DNA of 64,000 nt from Alphaproteobacteria bacterium (GTDB lineage Bacteria > Pseudomonadota > Alphaproteobacteria > UBA8366), in NCBI GenBank assembly GCA_021774335.1, contig JAJFJD010000031.1, positions 1-64,000 of the forward strand, read 5' to 3'. The stretch's first letter is position 1, and each line of letters begins with the position of its first letter. A model generated the notes under the pieces. That model did not search any database. It had not been told where the DNA came from and saw nothing but the letters and a program-made list of their open reading frames with translations. Of the stretch, positions 27,943 to 37,369 are shown piece by piece. The position numbers and the translations under genes were made by a program.

Positions 27943-28001
27943 GCGGATAGGGATATAGCACGTTTTCAGGAAGTAAGTGCAATACTAATCAGCCTATCCG
28001 C
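27943..28001. repeat. 9-bp inverted repeat upstream of the unknown 355-aa gene
   Basis: GCGGATAGG at 27943-27951 is matched exactly by CCTATCCGC at 27993-28001, 41 bases apart. It lies in the 231-base spacer between the unknown gene and plsY, 65 bases before the unknown gene's start codon. It could form a long-looped hairpin or mark two half-sites of a regulator. Nothing else is recognisable in this spacer. Confidence 0.35.
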
Positions 28002-28109
28002 GCAGTAATGACCTTATCGGATGTGGTATTCGGTACAAGGAAAGTAATGAAGATTGCTTGCTTCGCCGAGTCCAACAACAGGCTCTGGTCAATATCTAGC
28101 GCAGAAAAA

Positions 28110-28724
28110 TTACTGCTCCGCGTCTGACTTTTGGCCGATTTTCGGTTCTTCGCCCCTGAGGAGGCGACGAATATTCGTGTGATGGCGCAGCCAAACCAAC
28201 GCGGCGATCACGGCCACGAATATCGCCTGCGTTTCGTCCAGATAGTAAAGAGCGAGCAGCGGCGTCGACGCGACCGAGACAAGCCCGGCAAGCGAGGAAT
28301 ACCGAAACAGGGCCGCGACCAGGAACCAGATCGCTGCACTGATGACGCCGACCGGCCATGCAAGCGCGAACAGCGCACCGCCCGCTGTGGCGACGCCCTT
28401 GCCGCCTTTGAACTTCAGCCAAACCGGGAACAAATGTCCGATAACGGCCGCGAGCGCCGCCGCGGCAGGCAAGAGCGCAGCATCCGGCCAAATTATTCGC
28501 ACGGCCACAACCGCGACCGCGCCTTTGAGGAGGTCGCAAAGCAATGTCAGCAGGGCGACGGTCTTGTTGCCTGTTCGGAGGACATTGGTCGCGCCGATAC
28601 TGCCCGAGCCGATCGACCGGATGTCGCCAAAGCCGGCGAGCGATGCCAACAGCAGCCCGAACGGGATCGATCCCAGGACATAACTGCCCAACAGTGCGAT
28701 CGTATATGTCACGCCATCCTCCAT
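28110..28724 (-). CDS. plsY: Glycerol-3-phosphate acyltransferase PlsY
   Basis: A 204-residue membrane protein with about five hydrophobic spans. The conserved PlsY motifs are present: GSIPFGLLLA (about 17-26), GSGSIGATNVLRTGNK (about 40-55), and VWLKFKGGKGVATAGG (about 101-116). PlsY transfers the acyl group from acyl-phosphate to glycerol-3-phosphate, the first step of phospholipid synthesis, at the inner membrane. It begins 11 bases after the pyrC homologue, making a pyrB-pyrC-plsY operon, an arrangement also seen in other alphaproteobacteria. Confidence 0.94.
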   Translation of the reverse strand: MEDGVTYTIALLGSYVLGSIPFGLLLASLAGFGDIRSIGSGSIGATNVLRTGNKTVALLTLLCDLLKGAVAVVAVRIIWPDAALLPAAAALAAVIGHLFPVWLKFKGGKGVATAGGALFALAWPVGVISAAIWFLVAALFRYSSLAGLVSVASTPLLALYYLDETQAIFVAVIAALVWLRHHTNIRRLLRGEEPKIGQKSDAEQ

Positions 28725-28735
28725 CGTGCACTCGG

Positions 28736-30028
28736 TCAGGCGCTGTAGGCGGTCCGGCCGTTGACAACGGTTCGGACGGCGCGCCCCTGGACCGGACGCG
28801 CATCATAGGGTGTATTCTTCGACTTGCTGCGCAGTTTCTCTTCGGCGATTTGCCAGGGCGTGTCGAGATCGATCAACACGATGTCCGCCGGCGCGCCGCG
28901 TGTTAACCGGCCACACGGCAGGCCCATGAGCTCGGCCGGTGCGCGGCTAACCTTGGCGAGCGCGGACAGCAGGTCGAGATGCCCGTTATGGACCAATTCG
29001 AGCGTTAGCGGGAGCAACGTCTCCAAGCCAATTGCACCGCACTCCGCCTGATGGAATGGCAGGCGTTTCGAGTCCTGGTCGTGGGGCGCGTGGTCGCTTG
29101 CGATGGCGTCGATCGTACCGTCCGCGAGACCGTCCACGATGGCGCGCCGGTCGTCCTCGCTGCGGAGGGGCGGCGAGACTTTGGCGAAGGTCCGGTAGTC
29201 GCCGACGGCGGTTTCGTTCAAGGCAAAATAATGCGGGGCCGTATCGCAGGTGACTGGCAGTCCGCGTTTCTTAGCCGACCGGATCGCCTCGACTGCGCTG
29301 GCCGTCGATAGATGCGCAGCGTGATACCGCGCGCCGGTCAGCTCGACGAGCCGCAGGTCGCGTTCGATCATGATGACTTCGGCCTGTGTCGGGATACCGC
29401 CTAGCCCGAGCCGTGTCGCGATCTCGCCTTCGTTCATGACGCCGTCGCCGGCGAGGGACGGGTCTTCCGGATGCTGGATGATCAGTAGGCCGAAACCTTT
29501 TGCATAGCTGAGAGCACGGCGCATGACGAGCGCGTCGGCGACGGGCTTGATCCCGTCGGTAAAGGCGACTGCACCGGCTTCCGACAATAATCCCATTTCG
29601 GTCAACTCAGCGCCTTTGAGGCCGCGCGTCACCGAGCCGTAACACTTTATTTTTACACGGTTCGCGTCTTGCGCGCGCCGGGCGATGAACTCGACGACTG
29701 ACACATCGTCGATAACCGGATGAGTGTTGGGCAGGCAGATCATCGTCGTGACGCCGCCGGTGGCCGCGGCGTCGCCGGCCGTTTCGATGGTTTCCTTGTG
29801 CTCTTCGCCCGGTTCGCGGAGCTGAACCCGCATATCGACCAAACCGGGCGTTAGACAGAGCCCCTTGCAGTCGATGACCTGGCTGACTGAGGGCGCGCCG
29901 TCCTTAAAAAGATCCGGGCCGAAATCGGCGATGTGGCCGTCCTGCGTGAGGAGTGCGCCCGGCGTGTCCAACCCGGACTCCGGATCAAGCAGTCGGGCGT
30001 TGAGATAGGCGATCCGTTCTTCGCTCAC
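28736..30028 (-). CDS. Dihydroorotase homologue lacking the HxH zinc motif (PyrC'-like)
   Basis: A 430-residue amidohydrolase-fold protein, class I dihydroorotase type. The position normally holding the zinc-binding H-x-H (DMHVHLREPG) reads [10 protein letters not shown] here, with Arg67 and Gln69, so two metal ligands are missing. Later family segments are kept ([12 protein letters not shown] near 263, IASDHAPHD near 307). In Pseudomonas a similar inactive PyrC' is a structural partner of PyrB in the ATCase complex. The four-base GTGA overlap with pyrB supports the same role here. A separate active dihydroorotase would then be needed elsewhere in the genome. It starts with GTG. Confidence 0.87.
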   Translation of the reverse strand: MSEERIAYLNARLLDPESGLDTPGALLTQDGHIADFGPDLFKDGAPSVSQVIDCKGLCLTPGLVDMRVQLREPGEEHKETIETAGDAAATGGVTTMICLPNTHPVIDDVSVVEFIARRAQDANRVKIKCYGSVTRGLKGAELTEMGLLSEAGAVAFTDGIKPVADALVMRRALSYAKGFGLLIIQHPEDPSLAGDGVMNEGEIATRLGLGGIPTQAEVIMIERDLRLVELTGARYHAAHLSTASAVEAIRSAKKRGLPVTCDTAPHYFALNETAVGDYRTFAKVSPPLRSEDDRRAIVDGLADGTIDAIASDHAPHDQDSKRLPFHQAECGAIGLETLLPLTLELVHNGHLDLLSALAKVSRAPAELMGLPCGRLTRGAPADIVLIDLDTPWQIAEEKLRSKSKNTPYDARPVQGRAVRTVVNGRTAYSA

Positions 30029-31011
30029 GGCTCGTTTCCGGGATTGTCGCGCGTCAGCAGGTCGAAACAGGCCATCCGGACGGCGACGCCCATTTCCACC
30101 TGTTCGCGGATCAGCGAGCGGTCGATATCGTCCGCCAATTCGGAATCGATCTCGACGCCACGGTTCATCGGACCGGGATGCATGACCAGTGCGTCCGGCT
30201 TCGCGAAGGCGAGTTTCTCGGCGGTAAGGCCGAAGAAATGGAAATACTCGCGGATCGACGGGACGAACATGCCTTTCATGCGTTCCTGCTGGAGCCGCAG
30301 CATCATCACGATGTCGCAGCCGGCGATGCCGTCCTTGATGTTGTTGAACACCTCGACGCCATAGCGGTCGACGGCGGCGGGCAACAGGGTCGGCGGTGCG
30401 ACGAGGCGCACGCGAGCGCCCATGGTCGACAGCAGGTGCATGTTCGAGCGCGCGACCCGGCTGTGCAGGATATCGCCGCAGATGGCGACCGTAAGACCGG
30501 CGATCTTGCCTTTTCGGCGGCGGATCGTCTGCGCGTCCAGCAGCGCCTGCGTCGGATGCTCATGCGTGCCGTCACCACCGTTGACGACCGCGCAATTGAC
30601 CTTCTCGCTCAGTAGTTTCACCGCGCCCGAATCGCCGTGCCGCACGCACAATACGTCCGGGTGCATGGCGTTCAGCGTCATCGCCGTATCCATCAGCGTC
30701 TCGCCCTTTTTGATCGAGCTGGTGGAGACGGACATGTTGATGACGTCGGCGCCGAGCCGTTTGCCGGCGAGTTCGAAGGAGGTGCGTGTCCGGGTCGAGT
30801 CTTCGAAGAACAGGTTGATGAGCGTGCGACCGCGCAGCACGTCGCTTTTCTTATTGGGCTGTCGGTTTTGCTCGACGTAGGAATCCGCCAGATCGAGGAT
30901 CAGTTCGATCTCTTCCGCCGACAATCCCTCAATACCGAGGAGATGCCGGTGGGGGAAGCGATAGACCGCCTCCGGCGTGGATTTTTTCTTGGATTTGCGC
31001 GTTGCGCTCAT
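30025..31011 (-). CDS. pyrB: Aspartate carbamoyltransferase catalytic subunit
   Basis: A 328-residue ATCase that joins carbamoyl phosphate and aspartate, the first committed step of pyrimidine synthesis. The carbamoyl-phosphate loop [17 protein letters not shown] lies near 72, [14 protein letters not shown] near 150 and [13 protein letters not shown] near 285. The N-terminal 20 residues are Lys/Ser-rich and non-conserved. No pyrI regulatory subunit is present; the adjoining PyrC-like protein probably completes the holoenzyme. It is the first gene of a pyrB-pyrC'-plsY operon. Confidence 0.96.
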   Translation of the reverse strand: MSATRKSKKKSTPEAVYRFPHRHLLGIEGLSAEEIELILDLADSYVEQNRQPNKKSDVLRGRTLINLFFEDSTRTRTSFELAGKRLGADVINMSVSTSSIKKGETLMDTAMTLNAMHPDVLCVRHGDSGAVKLLSEKVNCAVVNGGDGTHEHPTQALLDAQTIRRRKGKIAGLTVAICGDILHSRVARSNMHLLSTMGARVRLVAPPTLLPAAVDRYGVEVFNNIKDGIAGCDIVMMLRLQQERMKGMFVPSIREYFHFFGLTAEKLAFAKPDALVMHPGPMNRGVEIDSELADDIDRSLIREQVEMGVAVRMACFDLLTRDNPGNEP

Positions 31012-31241
31012 TAAAGCGGGACTTTAAGCACCCTGTGGTGGGGCGCGCAAGTGGAACCGCAAGACTGGCGGATTTTCTGGCTTTCGAGGCGGGAAATGAA
31101 GGGGGCCCGCACAGCGCAAGCGACGGTCTGAGTCGCGGCGAGGAAGCTGCCGCTGGATCGCCACCGATGTCCGCGCTACTAAGGGTAGAATGAAGGGTGC
31201 GATTGCGGATCCAGACCACCCCGATGCAATCCTAAGGAGCG

Positions 31242-31898
31242 ATGATGAACAGCACTTCTCCGAAACAGGCCGATTGGTATTTCGACTTTATTTCCCCATT
31301 CGCCTATTTCCAGTTTGCCCGGTTCCATCAGCTTCCGGCGCCGTTGGCCATCGATTGTAAGCCGGTGCTGTTTGCCGGCCTTCTCGGGCATTGGGAACAC
31401 AAGGGACCAGCCGAGATTCCCGAGAAACGCCGTCATACCTACCGCTACTGCAAATGGTTTGCCGACCGGAACGGGATAGCCTTCACGATGCCGCCCGCCC
31501 ATCCTTTCAATCCGTTGCCGGCGCTCCGGCTCGCCGTGGCGCTCGACGGGTCGCGCGAGGCGATCGCAACCATCTTCGACGTCATATTCGGGGAAGGCCG
31601 CGACGTGGCGGCCGAGGACGGCTGGGCTATGGCTACCGAACGGCTCGGGCTGAGCCAGGCCGAGGCGGCGGATCGCATTGCCGACCCTTCGGTCAAGGCG
31701 AGGTTGCGGACCAATACGGAGGAGGCGGTGTCGAAGGGCGTGTTCGGCGTGCCGACCTTCGCGGTCGATGGCGAGCTCTTCTGGGGGGTGGATTCCACGG
31801 AGATGCTGCTCGACTATCTCGCCGATCCAAGCCTTTTCACCACCGGCGACATGGCCCGAATTTCTGACCTGCCAATCGGACAGGCACGGAAACTGTAA
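31242..31898 (+). CDS. DsbA-family 2-hydroxychromene-2-carboxylate isomerase
   Basis: A 218-residue thioredoxin-fold protein of the DsbA/kappa-GST type. The start YFDFISPFAYFQFARF (about 10-25) carries the Ser (in SPFAYF) that replaces the CxxC cysteine in this family, and GVFGVPTFAVDGELFWG (about 168-184) holds the cis-Pro loop. NahD-like members isomerise hydroxychromene carboxylates to pyruvate adducts using glutathione, a step in naphthalene breakdown. No aromatic ring-cleavage genes are next to it, so the substrate may differ. AAGGAG at 31232-31237 precedes the ATG. Confidence 0.87.
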   Translation: MMNSTSPKQADWYFDFISPFAYFQFARFHQLPAPLAIDCKPVLFAGLLGHWEHKGPAEIPEKRRHTYRYCKWFADRNGIAFTMPPAHPFNPLPALRLAVALDGSREAIATIFDVIFGEGRDVAAEDGWAMATERLGLSQAEAADRIADPSVKARLRTNTEEAVSKGVFGVPTFAVDGELFWGVDSTEMLLDYLADPSLFTTGDMARISDLPIGQARKL

Positions 31899-31951
31899 CT
31901 GGCGGACTTTCGATCGCCTGGCAGGACGTTGAAACCCGCCGTGGCGATCGC

Positions 31952-32422
31952 CTAGCGTGTCATGGCGTCCAGCGCGCCTTGCAGGATATACCCAGCGGCC
32001 ATCGTATCGACCACCTGACCGCGCCGCTTTCGGGTCATGTCGACTTCATCGACGAGGATGCGTTCGACGGCCGCGGTCGACAGGCGCTCATCCCAAAAGC
32101 AGATCGGGATATCCGTCCGTTCGAGGATATTGGCGGCAAATTGGCGGGTGGACTGGCATCGCGGGCCTTCGCTGCCGTCCATATTGATTGGCAGGCCGAT
32201 GACCAGGCCGCCGACGTTTCGCTCGGCAATCGCCGCCGACAATGCTTCGAAGTCTTTGGTGAATTTGGCGCGACGGATCGTGCCGATCGGACTCGCGACC
32301 ATCATTCCCGGGTCCGATATCGCCAATCCGATGGTCTTCGCGCCGAGGTCGAGCCCCAGTAGCCGAGTGCCCGAGGGCAGCAGCGTCTTGATCTCGTGCG
32401 GAGTGCAAATAGCCATGGCCAC
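31952..32422 (-). CDS. ruvX: Holliday junction resolvase-like RuvX/YqgF
   Basis: A 156-residue RNase H-fold protein of the YqgF/RuvX family. Typical motifs are LLGLDLGAKTIGLAISD (about 21-37), VIGLPINMDGSEGPR (about 74-88) and CFWDERLSTAAVER (about 108-121), giving the acidic residues of the active site. It is linked to processing of pre-16S rRNA 5' ends and possibly to DNA junction cleavage. The start has two near ATGs (MAMAICTP); the first is used. It follows the histidine kinase gene by 53 bases on the same strand. Confidence 0.92.
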   Translation of the reverse strand: MAMAICTPHEIKTLLPSGTRLLGLDLGAKTIGLAISDPGMMVASPIGTIRRAKFTKDFEALSAAIAERNVGGLVIGLPINMDGSEGPRCQSTRQFAANILERTDIPICFWDERLSTAAVERILVDEVDMTRKRRGQVVDTMAAGYILQGALDAMTR

Positions 32423-32475
32423 CGGGCAGGTTTTGAAGAGGCTGTTCGCCGCCGTGAGCGTCTATGGACAGGCCA

Positions 32476-33864
32476 CTAGATCGCAAACGATATTGGCGCC
32501 GCCGCCGTGGCGTTGACGTGATCGGGCAATGAGGACCGCACGATGCGCTCCGGCGGAAACGATACGGCGACCCTTGTACCGACATTCGGCGTGCTGTGGA
32601 AGGTAATCGTCGCATCATGCTGATCGATCAGCCGTTTCACGATGTTCAGTCCAAGGCCGGTTCCCTCGCGGCACTTGACGAGTGGGCTCTCACCGCGCTG
32701 GAACGGCTCTAGGATCTTGTCCATGTCTTCGGCTGCGATACCGATCCCCGTGTCCTCAACGATCAAAGTAAACGGACCGTCGGACGGGCAATCGGCGGAA
32801 ATCGTGACACTGCCGCCGCGCTTATTGTATTTGATCGCATTGGTTAGCAGATTGATGACAATCTTGTTCATTGCCGGCTCATCGACGAGCAGGCGAGGCA
32901 ATGCCGCCGGGAAATCTTCGATGATCGAGACGCCTGCACTGCGGACGGCGGGTTCGACGATCGGCAGGACGGACTCGAAGATTTGTGGGATGCGGCACGG
33001 TTTGAACCGCAATTCGTCGGTGCCGGTTTCGATTTTTTCGATCTCTAGATAATCGCCGACCAATTCGTCGAGTAAAGTGGCACTGCGATGGATCGTCCCA
33101 AGGTATTCCTTGTACTTGTCGTTGCCGATCGGACCGTACATTTCCTGTTCGATTATCTGCGAAAACCCAATAATCGCATTGAGCGGTGTCCGCAGCTCGT
33201 GACTTAGATTGGCAAGAAAAGCCGATTTATTGCCGGTCGCCTCGTGCGCGATCGCGCGGGTGTGGATGATTTCGGATTCCAGTTTGACGCGGCGTTCTAC
33301 CTCCATCTCGTAGCGCCGCCACTGGCGCCAGGACAACCAGGAGAATCCTGATAGAGCGATAATGATCACGAGGGGCAATTCGTCTATTTCATAAGCCTCG
33401 TTGCGGTGCGCGAATTCCGAGAAAGTTTCAAAAAGATCCAGGTCTCCCATAACGATGATCGCGAAGAATATTGCCAGCAGAAAACTCGCGATGATGAGGT
33501 CTCTGAATCCCAATCTCCGCAATAAGTGAACCCGGGGATGGTCGTTGGCTTTCTCGATGCGTCGCTTCTGTCGCACTACAAACCATGTCAAACCGGTAAG
33601 GCACAGGAATGCAGTGATCACGAGTTCGTCGTAATGAATGCCGTGATGGACTCCGATGAGACCCGGAACGTACATGTTGAGACAGAAATCCACAGCATGC
33701 AGAGCGACGAAAAGGAGAAGCGGTGTACCGCAGACGATAAGTAAATCGCGAATGTTCGATCGGTGCGGCGAAATCAATGTTCGGATGCGATGGGCGCTGG
33801 TGGTATGGGGGCCGTCGGTCTCGCCAGATATTGTTCCGAGTGACGGTTCAGAATTTTGAGTCAT
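32476..33864 (-). CDS. Membrane-bound orphan sensor histidine kinase
   Basis: A 462-residue HWE-unrelated, classical histidine kinase. Residues 35-165 carry about four hydrophobic segments with no large periplasmic domain, so it may sense membrane or internal signals. The H-box is FLANLSHELRTPLNAIIGFS (about 219-238, His in SHELRTP), followed by the N-box INLLTNAIKYNKRGG near 335 and the G-boxes VEDTGIGIAAED and GTGLGLNIVKRL. No response regulator gene is beside it. It overlaps no neighbour and shares the 238-base spacer with the divergent gatC. Confidence 0.9.
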   Translation of the reverse strand: MTQNSEPSLGTISGETDGPHTTSAHRIRTLISPHRSNIRDLLIVCGTPLLLFVALHAVDFCLNMYVPGLIGVHHGIHYDELVITAFLCLTGLTWFVVRQKRRIEKANDHPRVHLLRRLGFRDLIIASFLLAIFFAIIVMGDLDLFETFSEFAHRNEAYEIDELPLVIIIALSGFSWLSWRQWRRYEMEVERRVKLESEIIHTRAIAHEATGNKSAFLANLSHELRTPLNAIIGFSQIIEQEMYGPIGNDKYKEYLGTIHRSATLLDELVGDYLEIEKIETGTDELRFKPCRIPQIFESVLPIVEPAVRSAGVSIIEDFPAALPRLLVDEPAMNKIVINLLTNAIKYNKRGGSVTISADCPSDGPFTLIVEDTGIGIAAEDMDKILEPFQRGESPLVKCREGTGLGLNIVKRLIDQHDATITFHSTPNVGTRVAVSFPPERIVRSSLPDHVNATAAAPISFAI

Positions 33865-33998
33865 TGAATGCGATACGATCGAAATGTTGTTGGTTTTGAA
33901 CGCGCCGGTACTTAGACCAGAAACAAGCTAATTCACAGTTAAAGATCGTGGCGGTGAGCGAATTATCTATCAAGGGTTGTTTTAGATTCCGCGATCAT

Positions 33999-34014
33999 CC
34001 CTCCTAGAGGAGGG
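33999..34014. repeat. Perfect palindrome in the gatC leader
   Basis: CCCTCC-TAGA-GGAGGG is a perfect 6-bp inverted repeat with a 4-base loop, 89 bases before the gatC ATG in the spacer shared with the histidine kinase gene. In RNA it would form a short GC-rich hairpin whose one arm (GGAGG) looks like a Shine-Dalgarno sequence and the other like its complement. Confidence 0.45.
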
Positions 34015-34102
34015 CGCAACCTACAGTCTTGCCGTTGTCGAAGGCCGATGATAGCGTCCGCGCGGCCTCTGGAATGGAGGCGAACAGGAGTTTCGTCAAG
34101 TT

Positions 34103-34390
34103 ATGCCCATCGACAAAGCGACCGTCGCAAACATTGCCACATTGGCCCGCATAAGGGTCCCGGAAGAAGACCAGGAAGCGCTTGCGGGCGAGCTATCCAA
34201 TATCCTGGGATGGGTCGAGCAGCTTGGCGAAGTCGATACCGATAACGTGCCGCCGATGACGTCGGTGGTCGAAGCGGTTTCGCCGAAGCGGGAAGATGTT
34301 GTGACCGACGGCGGCTACCGGGATCGCGTGACCGCCAACGCACCGGCTGCGACGAAAGGTTTCTTCACCGTGCCGAAGGTCGTCGAGTGA
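34103..34390 (+). CDS. gatC: Asp-tRNA(Asn)/Glu-tRNA(Gln) amidotransferase subunit GatC
   Basis: A 95-residue stabilising subunit of the GatCAB amidotransferase. The start [19 protein letters not shown] and the ending [19 protein letters not shown] fit GatC over its full length; [11 protein letters not shown] lies in the middle. GatC wraps around GatA and GatB. An AACAGGAG sequence lies 13 bases upstream of the start. The TGA stop shares its last base with the ATG of gatA, so translation is coupled. Confidence 0.95.
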   Translation: MPIDKATVANIATLARIRVPEEDQEALAGELSNILGWVEQLGEVDTDNVPPMTSVVEAVSPKREDVVTDGGYRDRVTANAPAATKGFFTVPKVVE

Positions 34391-35868
34391 TGGCGGACAT
34401 GCTCGACCTCACGATCGCGGACGCCCGTGACGCCATGCGCAAGGGCGATTTGGCGCCCACCGAATTCGTCGGGACCTACATCAAGGCCGTCGAGGCGGCA
34501 CGGCCCTTGAACGCCTATATCACCGAGACGCCGGACAAGGCGATGGAATCCGCAAAGGCTTCCGAAGATCGGCTGGCGAAAGGCGAGGGCGGCGCGCTTG
34601 AAGGAATACCGCTCGGCATCAAGGACTTGTTCTGCACCGAAGGCGTGCTGTCGACGGCGGGCAGCCACATTCTCGATGGTTTCGAGCCAACCTATGAATC
34701 CACCGTGTCCAGCCAGCTGTTCTCGGCGGGCGCCGCCATGCTCGGCAAATGCAACATGGACGAGTTCGCGATGGGCTCGGCCAACATGAGCAGTTACTAC
34801 GGACCGGTCGAAAATCCGTGGCATGCGTCGGACGCGCCGGACAAGAAACTCGTGCCGGGCGGGTCGTCTGGCGGGTCGGCCGCCGCGGTGGCGGCGCATG
34901 CGGCGCTTGGCGCGACCGGGACGGATACCGGCGGGTCGATCCGGCAACCGGCGGCCTTCACCGGCTTGGTCGGTATGAAGCCGACCTATGGGCGTTGTTC
35001 GCGCTGGGGCATCATCGCCTTCGCATCGTCGCTCGATCAGGCGGGACCGCTGACGCGTACTGTGCGTGACACGGCGATCATGCTCGGGGCAATGGCAGGC
35101 TATGACCCCAAGGATTCGACCAGCGTGGATCTGCCGGTTCCCGATTATGAGGCGGCGCTAGGCGGCGATGTGCGCAATCTCAAGATCGGCGTGCCGAAAG
35201 AATACCGGCTGGACGGCATGCCGGATGAGATCGAAAAGCTATGGCAGCAAGGCATCGCCTGGCTCAAGGATGCTGGGGCGCAGATCGTCGATATCAGCTT
35301 GCCGCACACGAAATACGCCCTGCCGGCCTACTATATCGTCGCGCCGGCGGAAGCGTCGTCAAACCTTGCGCGCTATGACGGCGTCCGCTTCGGCCTGCGG
35401 GTCGACGGCGATACGCTGCAGGAGATGTACGAGAACACGCGGGGCGAAGGGTTCGGCGACGAGGTCAAGCGGCGCGTGCTGATCGGCACCTACGTTCTGT
35501 CGGCGGGGTATTACGATGCGTATTACCTGCAGGCGCAAAAGGTGCGGACCCGGATTGCCGACGACTTCCGCAAGGCGTGGGAGAAAGTCGACGCCGTGCT
35601 GACGCCGACCGCGCCGAGCGCTGCCTTTGCCCAAGGCGAAAAGATGGACGATCCGATCGCCATGTATCTCAATGATATCTTCACCGTGCCGGCGAGCATG
35701 GCGGGGCTTCCCGCGATATCGGTGCCTGCTGGGTTGTCGGCGCAGGGCTTGCCGCTCGGCTTGCACTTGATCGGCAAGCCGTTCGACGAGGAGACGGTGC
35801 TGCATGTCGCAGACGTTATCGAACAGGCGGCGGGGTTCGACGCCAAGCCGTCATTCCTGGCGGGATAG
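34390..35868 (+). CDS. gatA: Amidotransferase subunit GatA
   Basis: A 492-residue amidase-signature enzyme that releases ammonia from glutamine for tRNA transamidation. The catalytic triad is visible: Lys in [10 protein letters not shown] near 79, and the two serines in the glycine-rich [20 protein letters not shown] and [13 protein letters not shown] near 155-185. Its ATG overlaps the last base of gatC; a GTG three bases earlier is also possible. GatB follows after 32 bases. With the AspRS at 9.9-11.6 kb, this supplies Asn-tRNA, and probably Gln-tRNA, by the indirect route. Confidence 0.96.
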   Translation: MADMLDLTIADARDAMRKGDLAPTEFVGTYIKAVEAARPLNAYITETPDKAMESAKASEDRLAKGEGGALEGIPLGIKDLFCTEGVLSTAGSHILDGFEPTYESTVSSQLFSAGAAMLGKCNMDEFAMGSANMSSYYGPVENPWHASDAPDKKLVPGGSSGGSAAAVAAHAALGATGTDTGGSIRQPAAFTGLVGMKPTYGRCSRWGIIAFASSLDQAGPLTRTVRDTAIMLGAMAGYDPKDSTSVDLPVPDYEAALGGDVRNLKIGVPKEYRLDGMPDEIEKLWQQGIAWLKDAGAQIVDISLPHTKYALPAYYIVAPAEASSNLARYDGVRFGLRVDGDTLQEMYENTRGEGFGDEVKRRVLIGTYVLSAGYYDAYYLQAQKVRTRIADDFRKAWEKVDAVLTPTAPSAAFAQGEKMDDPIAMYLNDIFTVPASMAGLPAISVPAGLSAQGLPLGLHLIGKPFDEETVLHVADVIEQAAGFDAKPSFLAG

Positions 35869-35900
35869 GCGCGGCAGGCGCTAAGGAAAGGATGAGAGAC

Positions 35901-37355
35901 ATGGCCAGTCTCATGAAGGGCCGGACGGGGGATTGGGAAATCGTGATTGGGCTGGAGGTACACGCCCAGGTCACGGCGGACGCGAAGCTGTTTTCCGGCG
36001 CGTCCACGGCCTTTGGCGCCGATCCCAACACGCAAGTCAGTCTCGTCGATGCGGCGATGCCGGGCATGCTGCCGGTGGTCAACGAGAAGAGCATTGAGCA
36101 GGCGGTGCGTACGGGGCTCGCGTTGAATGCTCAGGTGAACCTGCATTCGGTTTTCGCGCGCAAGAACTATTTCTATCCGGACCTGCCGCAGGGTTATCAG
36201 ATTTCGCAATACGAAGAACCGATCATCGGTGAGGGCGAAATCGTCATCGATTTGCCGGAAGGCGACAGCAAGACCGTGGGCATCGAACGCCTGCATTTGG
36301 AGCAGGACGCCGGGAAGTCGCTGCACGATCAGCACCCGTCGCAGTCCTATATCGATCTCAACCGCTCCGGCGTGACCTTGATGGAAATCGTATCCAAGCC
36401 GGATATGCGCTCCGCCGACGAAGCCACCGCCTATATCGAGAAAATCCGGTCGATCCTACGCTATATCGGGTCCTGCGACGGCAACATGCAAGAAGGCTCG
36501 ATGCGGGCCGACGTGAACGTGTCAGTGCGCCGGCCGGGCGAGGCGCTGGGCACGCGATGCGAGATCAAGAACGTCAACTCGATCCGCTTCGTGCGCCAGG
36601 CGATCGACCATGAAGCCGCGCGCCAGATCGAGATCATCGAGGACGGCGGCGAGATCGATCAGGAAACGCGTCTTTACGATCCGGATCGTGGCGAGACGCG
36701 CTCCATGCGTTCGAAGGAAGACGCGCATGACTACCGCTATTTTCCGGACCCGGACCTTCTGCCGATCGATTTGGACCAGGGTTTCGTCGATCAACTGAAG
36801 CAGACTCTCCCGGAACTCCCGGATCAGAAGAAGATCCGGTTCACCGACGACTACGGCCTGTCGCCCTATGACGCGAGCGTGTTGGTTGCCGAGCGCGAGA
36901 CGGCGGAATTCTATGAGACGGTGGCGAAGGGACGGGACGCCAAGCTCGCGGCCAACTGGGTCATGTCCGAACTGTTCGGCCGCCTCAACAAGGCCGATAC
37001 CGCGATCGCCGCCTCTCCGGTTTCGGCGGAGGCATTGGGCGGGCTGATCGATTTGATTACCGATGACACGATCTCCGGCCGCATCGCCAAGGATGTCTTC
37101 AACGAGATGTTCGAGACCGGCAAAGATGCCGCCGCGATCGTCGAGGAAAAGGGCCTGAAGCAGATCACCGACACCGGCGAAATCGAAGGCATCATCGACA
37201 CGATCATCGCCGACAGCCCGGACAATGTCGCGCAATATCAGGGCGGCAACATGAAGGTCATCGGCTGGTTCGTCGGACAGGTGATGAAGGCGAGCCAGGG
37301 CAAGGCTAACCCCAAACTGGTCAACGAATTGTTGCGCATGAAGCTCGACGCCTGA
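35901..37355 (+). CDS. gatB: Amidotransferase subunit GatB
   Basis: A 484-residue subunit that binds and phosphorylates the misacylated tRNA. Conserved segments are [20 protein letters not shown] near 10, [19 protein letters not shown] near 85, and [21 protein letters not shown] near 200; the C-terminal YqeY-like helical domain (about 330-484) holds the tRNA. The ATG at 35901 is preferred over one at 35892 because AAGGAAAGG then sits about ten bases upstream. It closes the gatCAB operon; an MFS permease gene follows after 14 bases. Confidence 0.95.
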   Translation: MASLMKGRTGDWEIVIGLEVHAQVTADAKLFSGASTAFGADPNTQVSLVDAAMPGMLPVVNEKSIEQAVRTGLALNAQVNLHSVFARKNYFYPDLPQGYQISQYEEPIIGEGEIVIDLPEGDSKTVGIERLHLEQDAGKSLHDQHPSQSYIDLNRSGVTLMEIVSKPDMRSADEATAYIEKIRSILRYIGSCDGNMQEGSMRADVNVSVRRPGEALGTRCEIKNVNSIRFVRQAIDHEAARQIEIIEDGGEIDQETRLYDPDRGETRSMRSKEDAHDYRYFPDPDLLPIDLDQGFVDQLKQTLPELPDQKKIRFTDDYGLSPYDASVLVAERETAEFYETVAKGRDAKLAANWVMSELFGRLNKADTAIAASPVSAEALGGLIDLITDDTISGRIAKDVFNEMFETGKDAAAIVEEKGLKQITDTGEIEGIIDTIIADSPDNVAQYQGGNMKVIGWFVGQVMKASQGKANPKLVNELLRMKLDA

Positions 37356-37369
37356 CATGATGTAGCATC

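Noticed and set aside
31941..31956. GGCGATCGCC palindrome as a HIP1-type repeat
   Set aside because: It lies beside the ruvX stop, and I saw no array of such sites; a chance GC palindrome is more likely.
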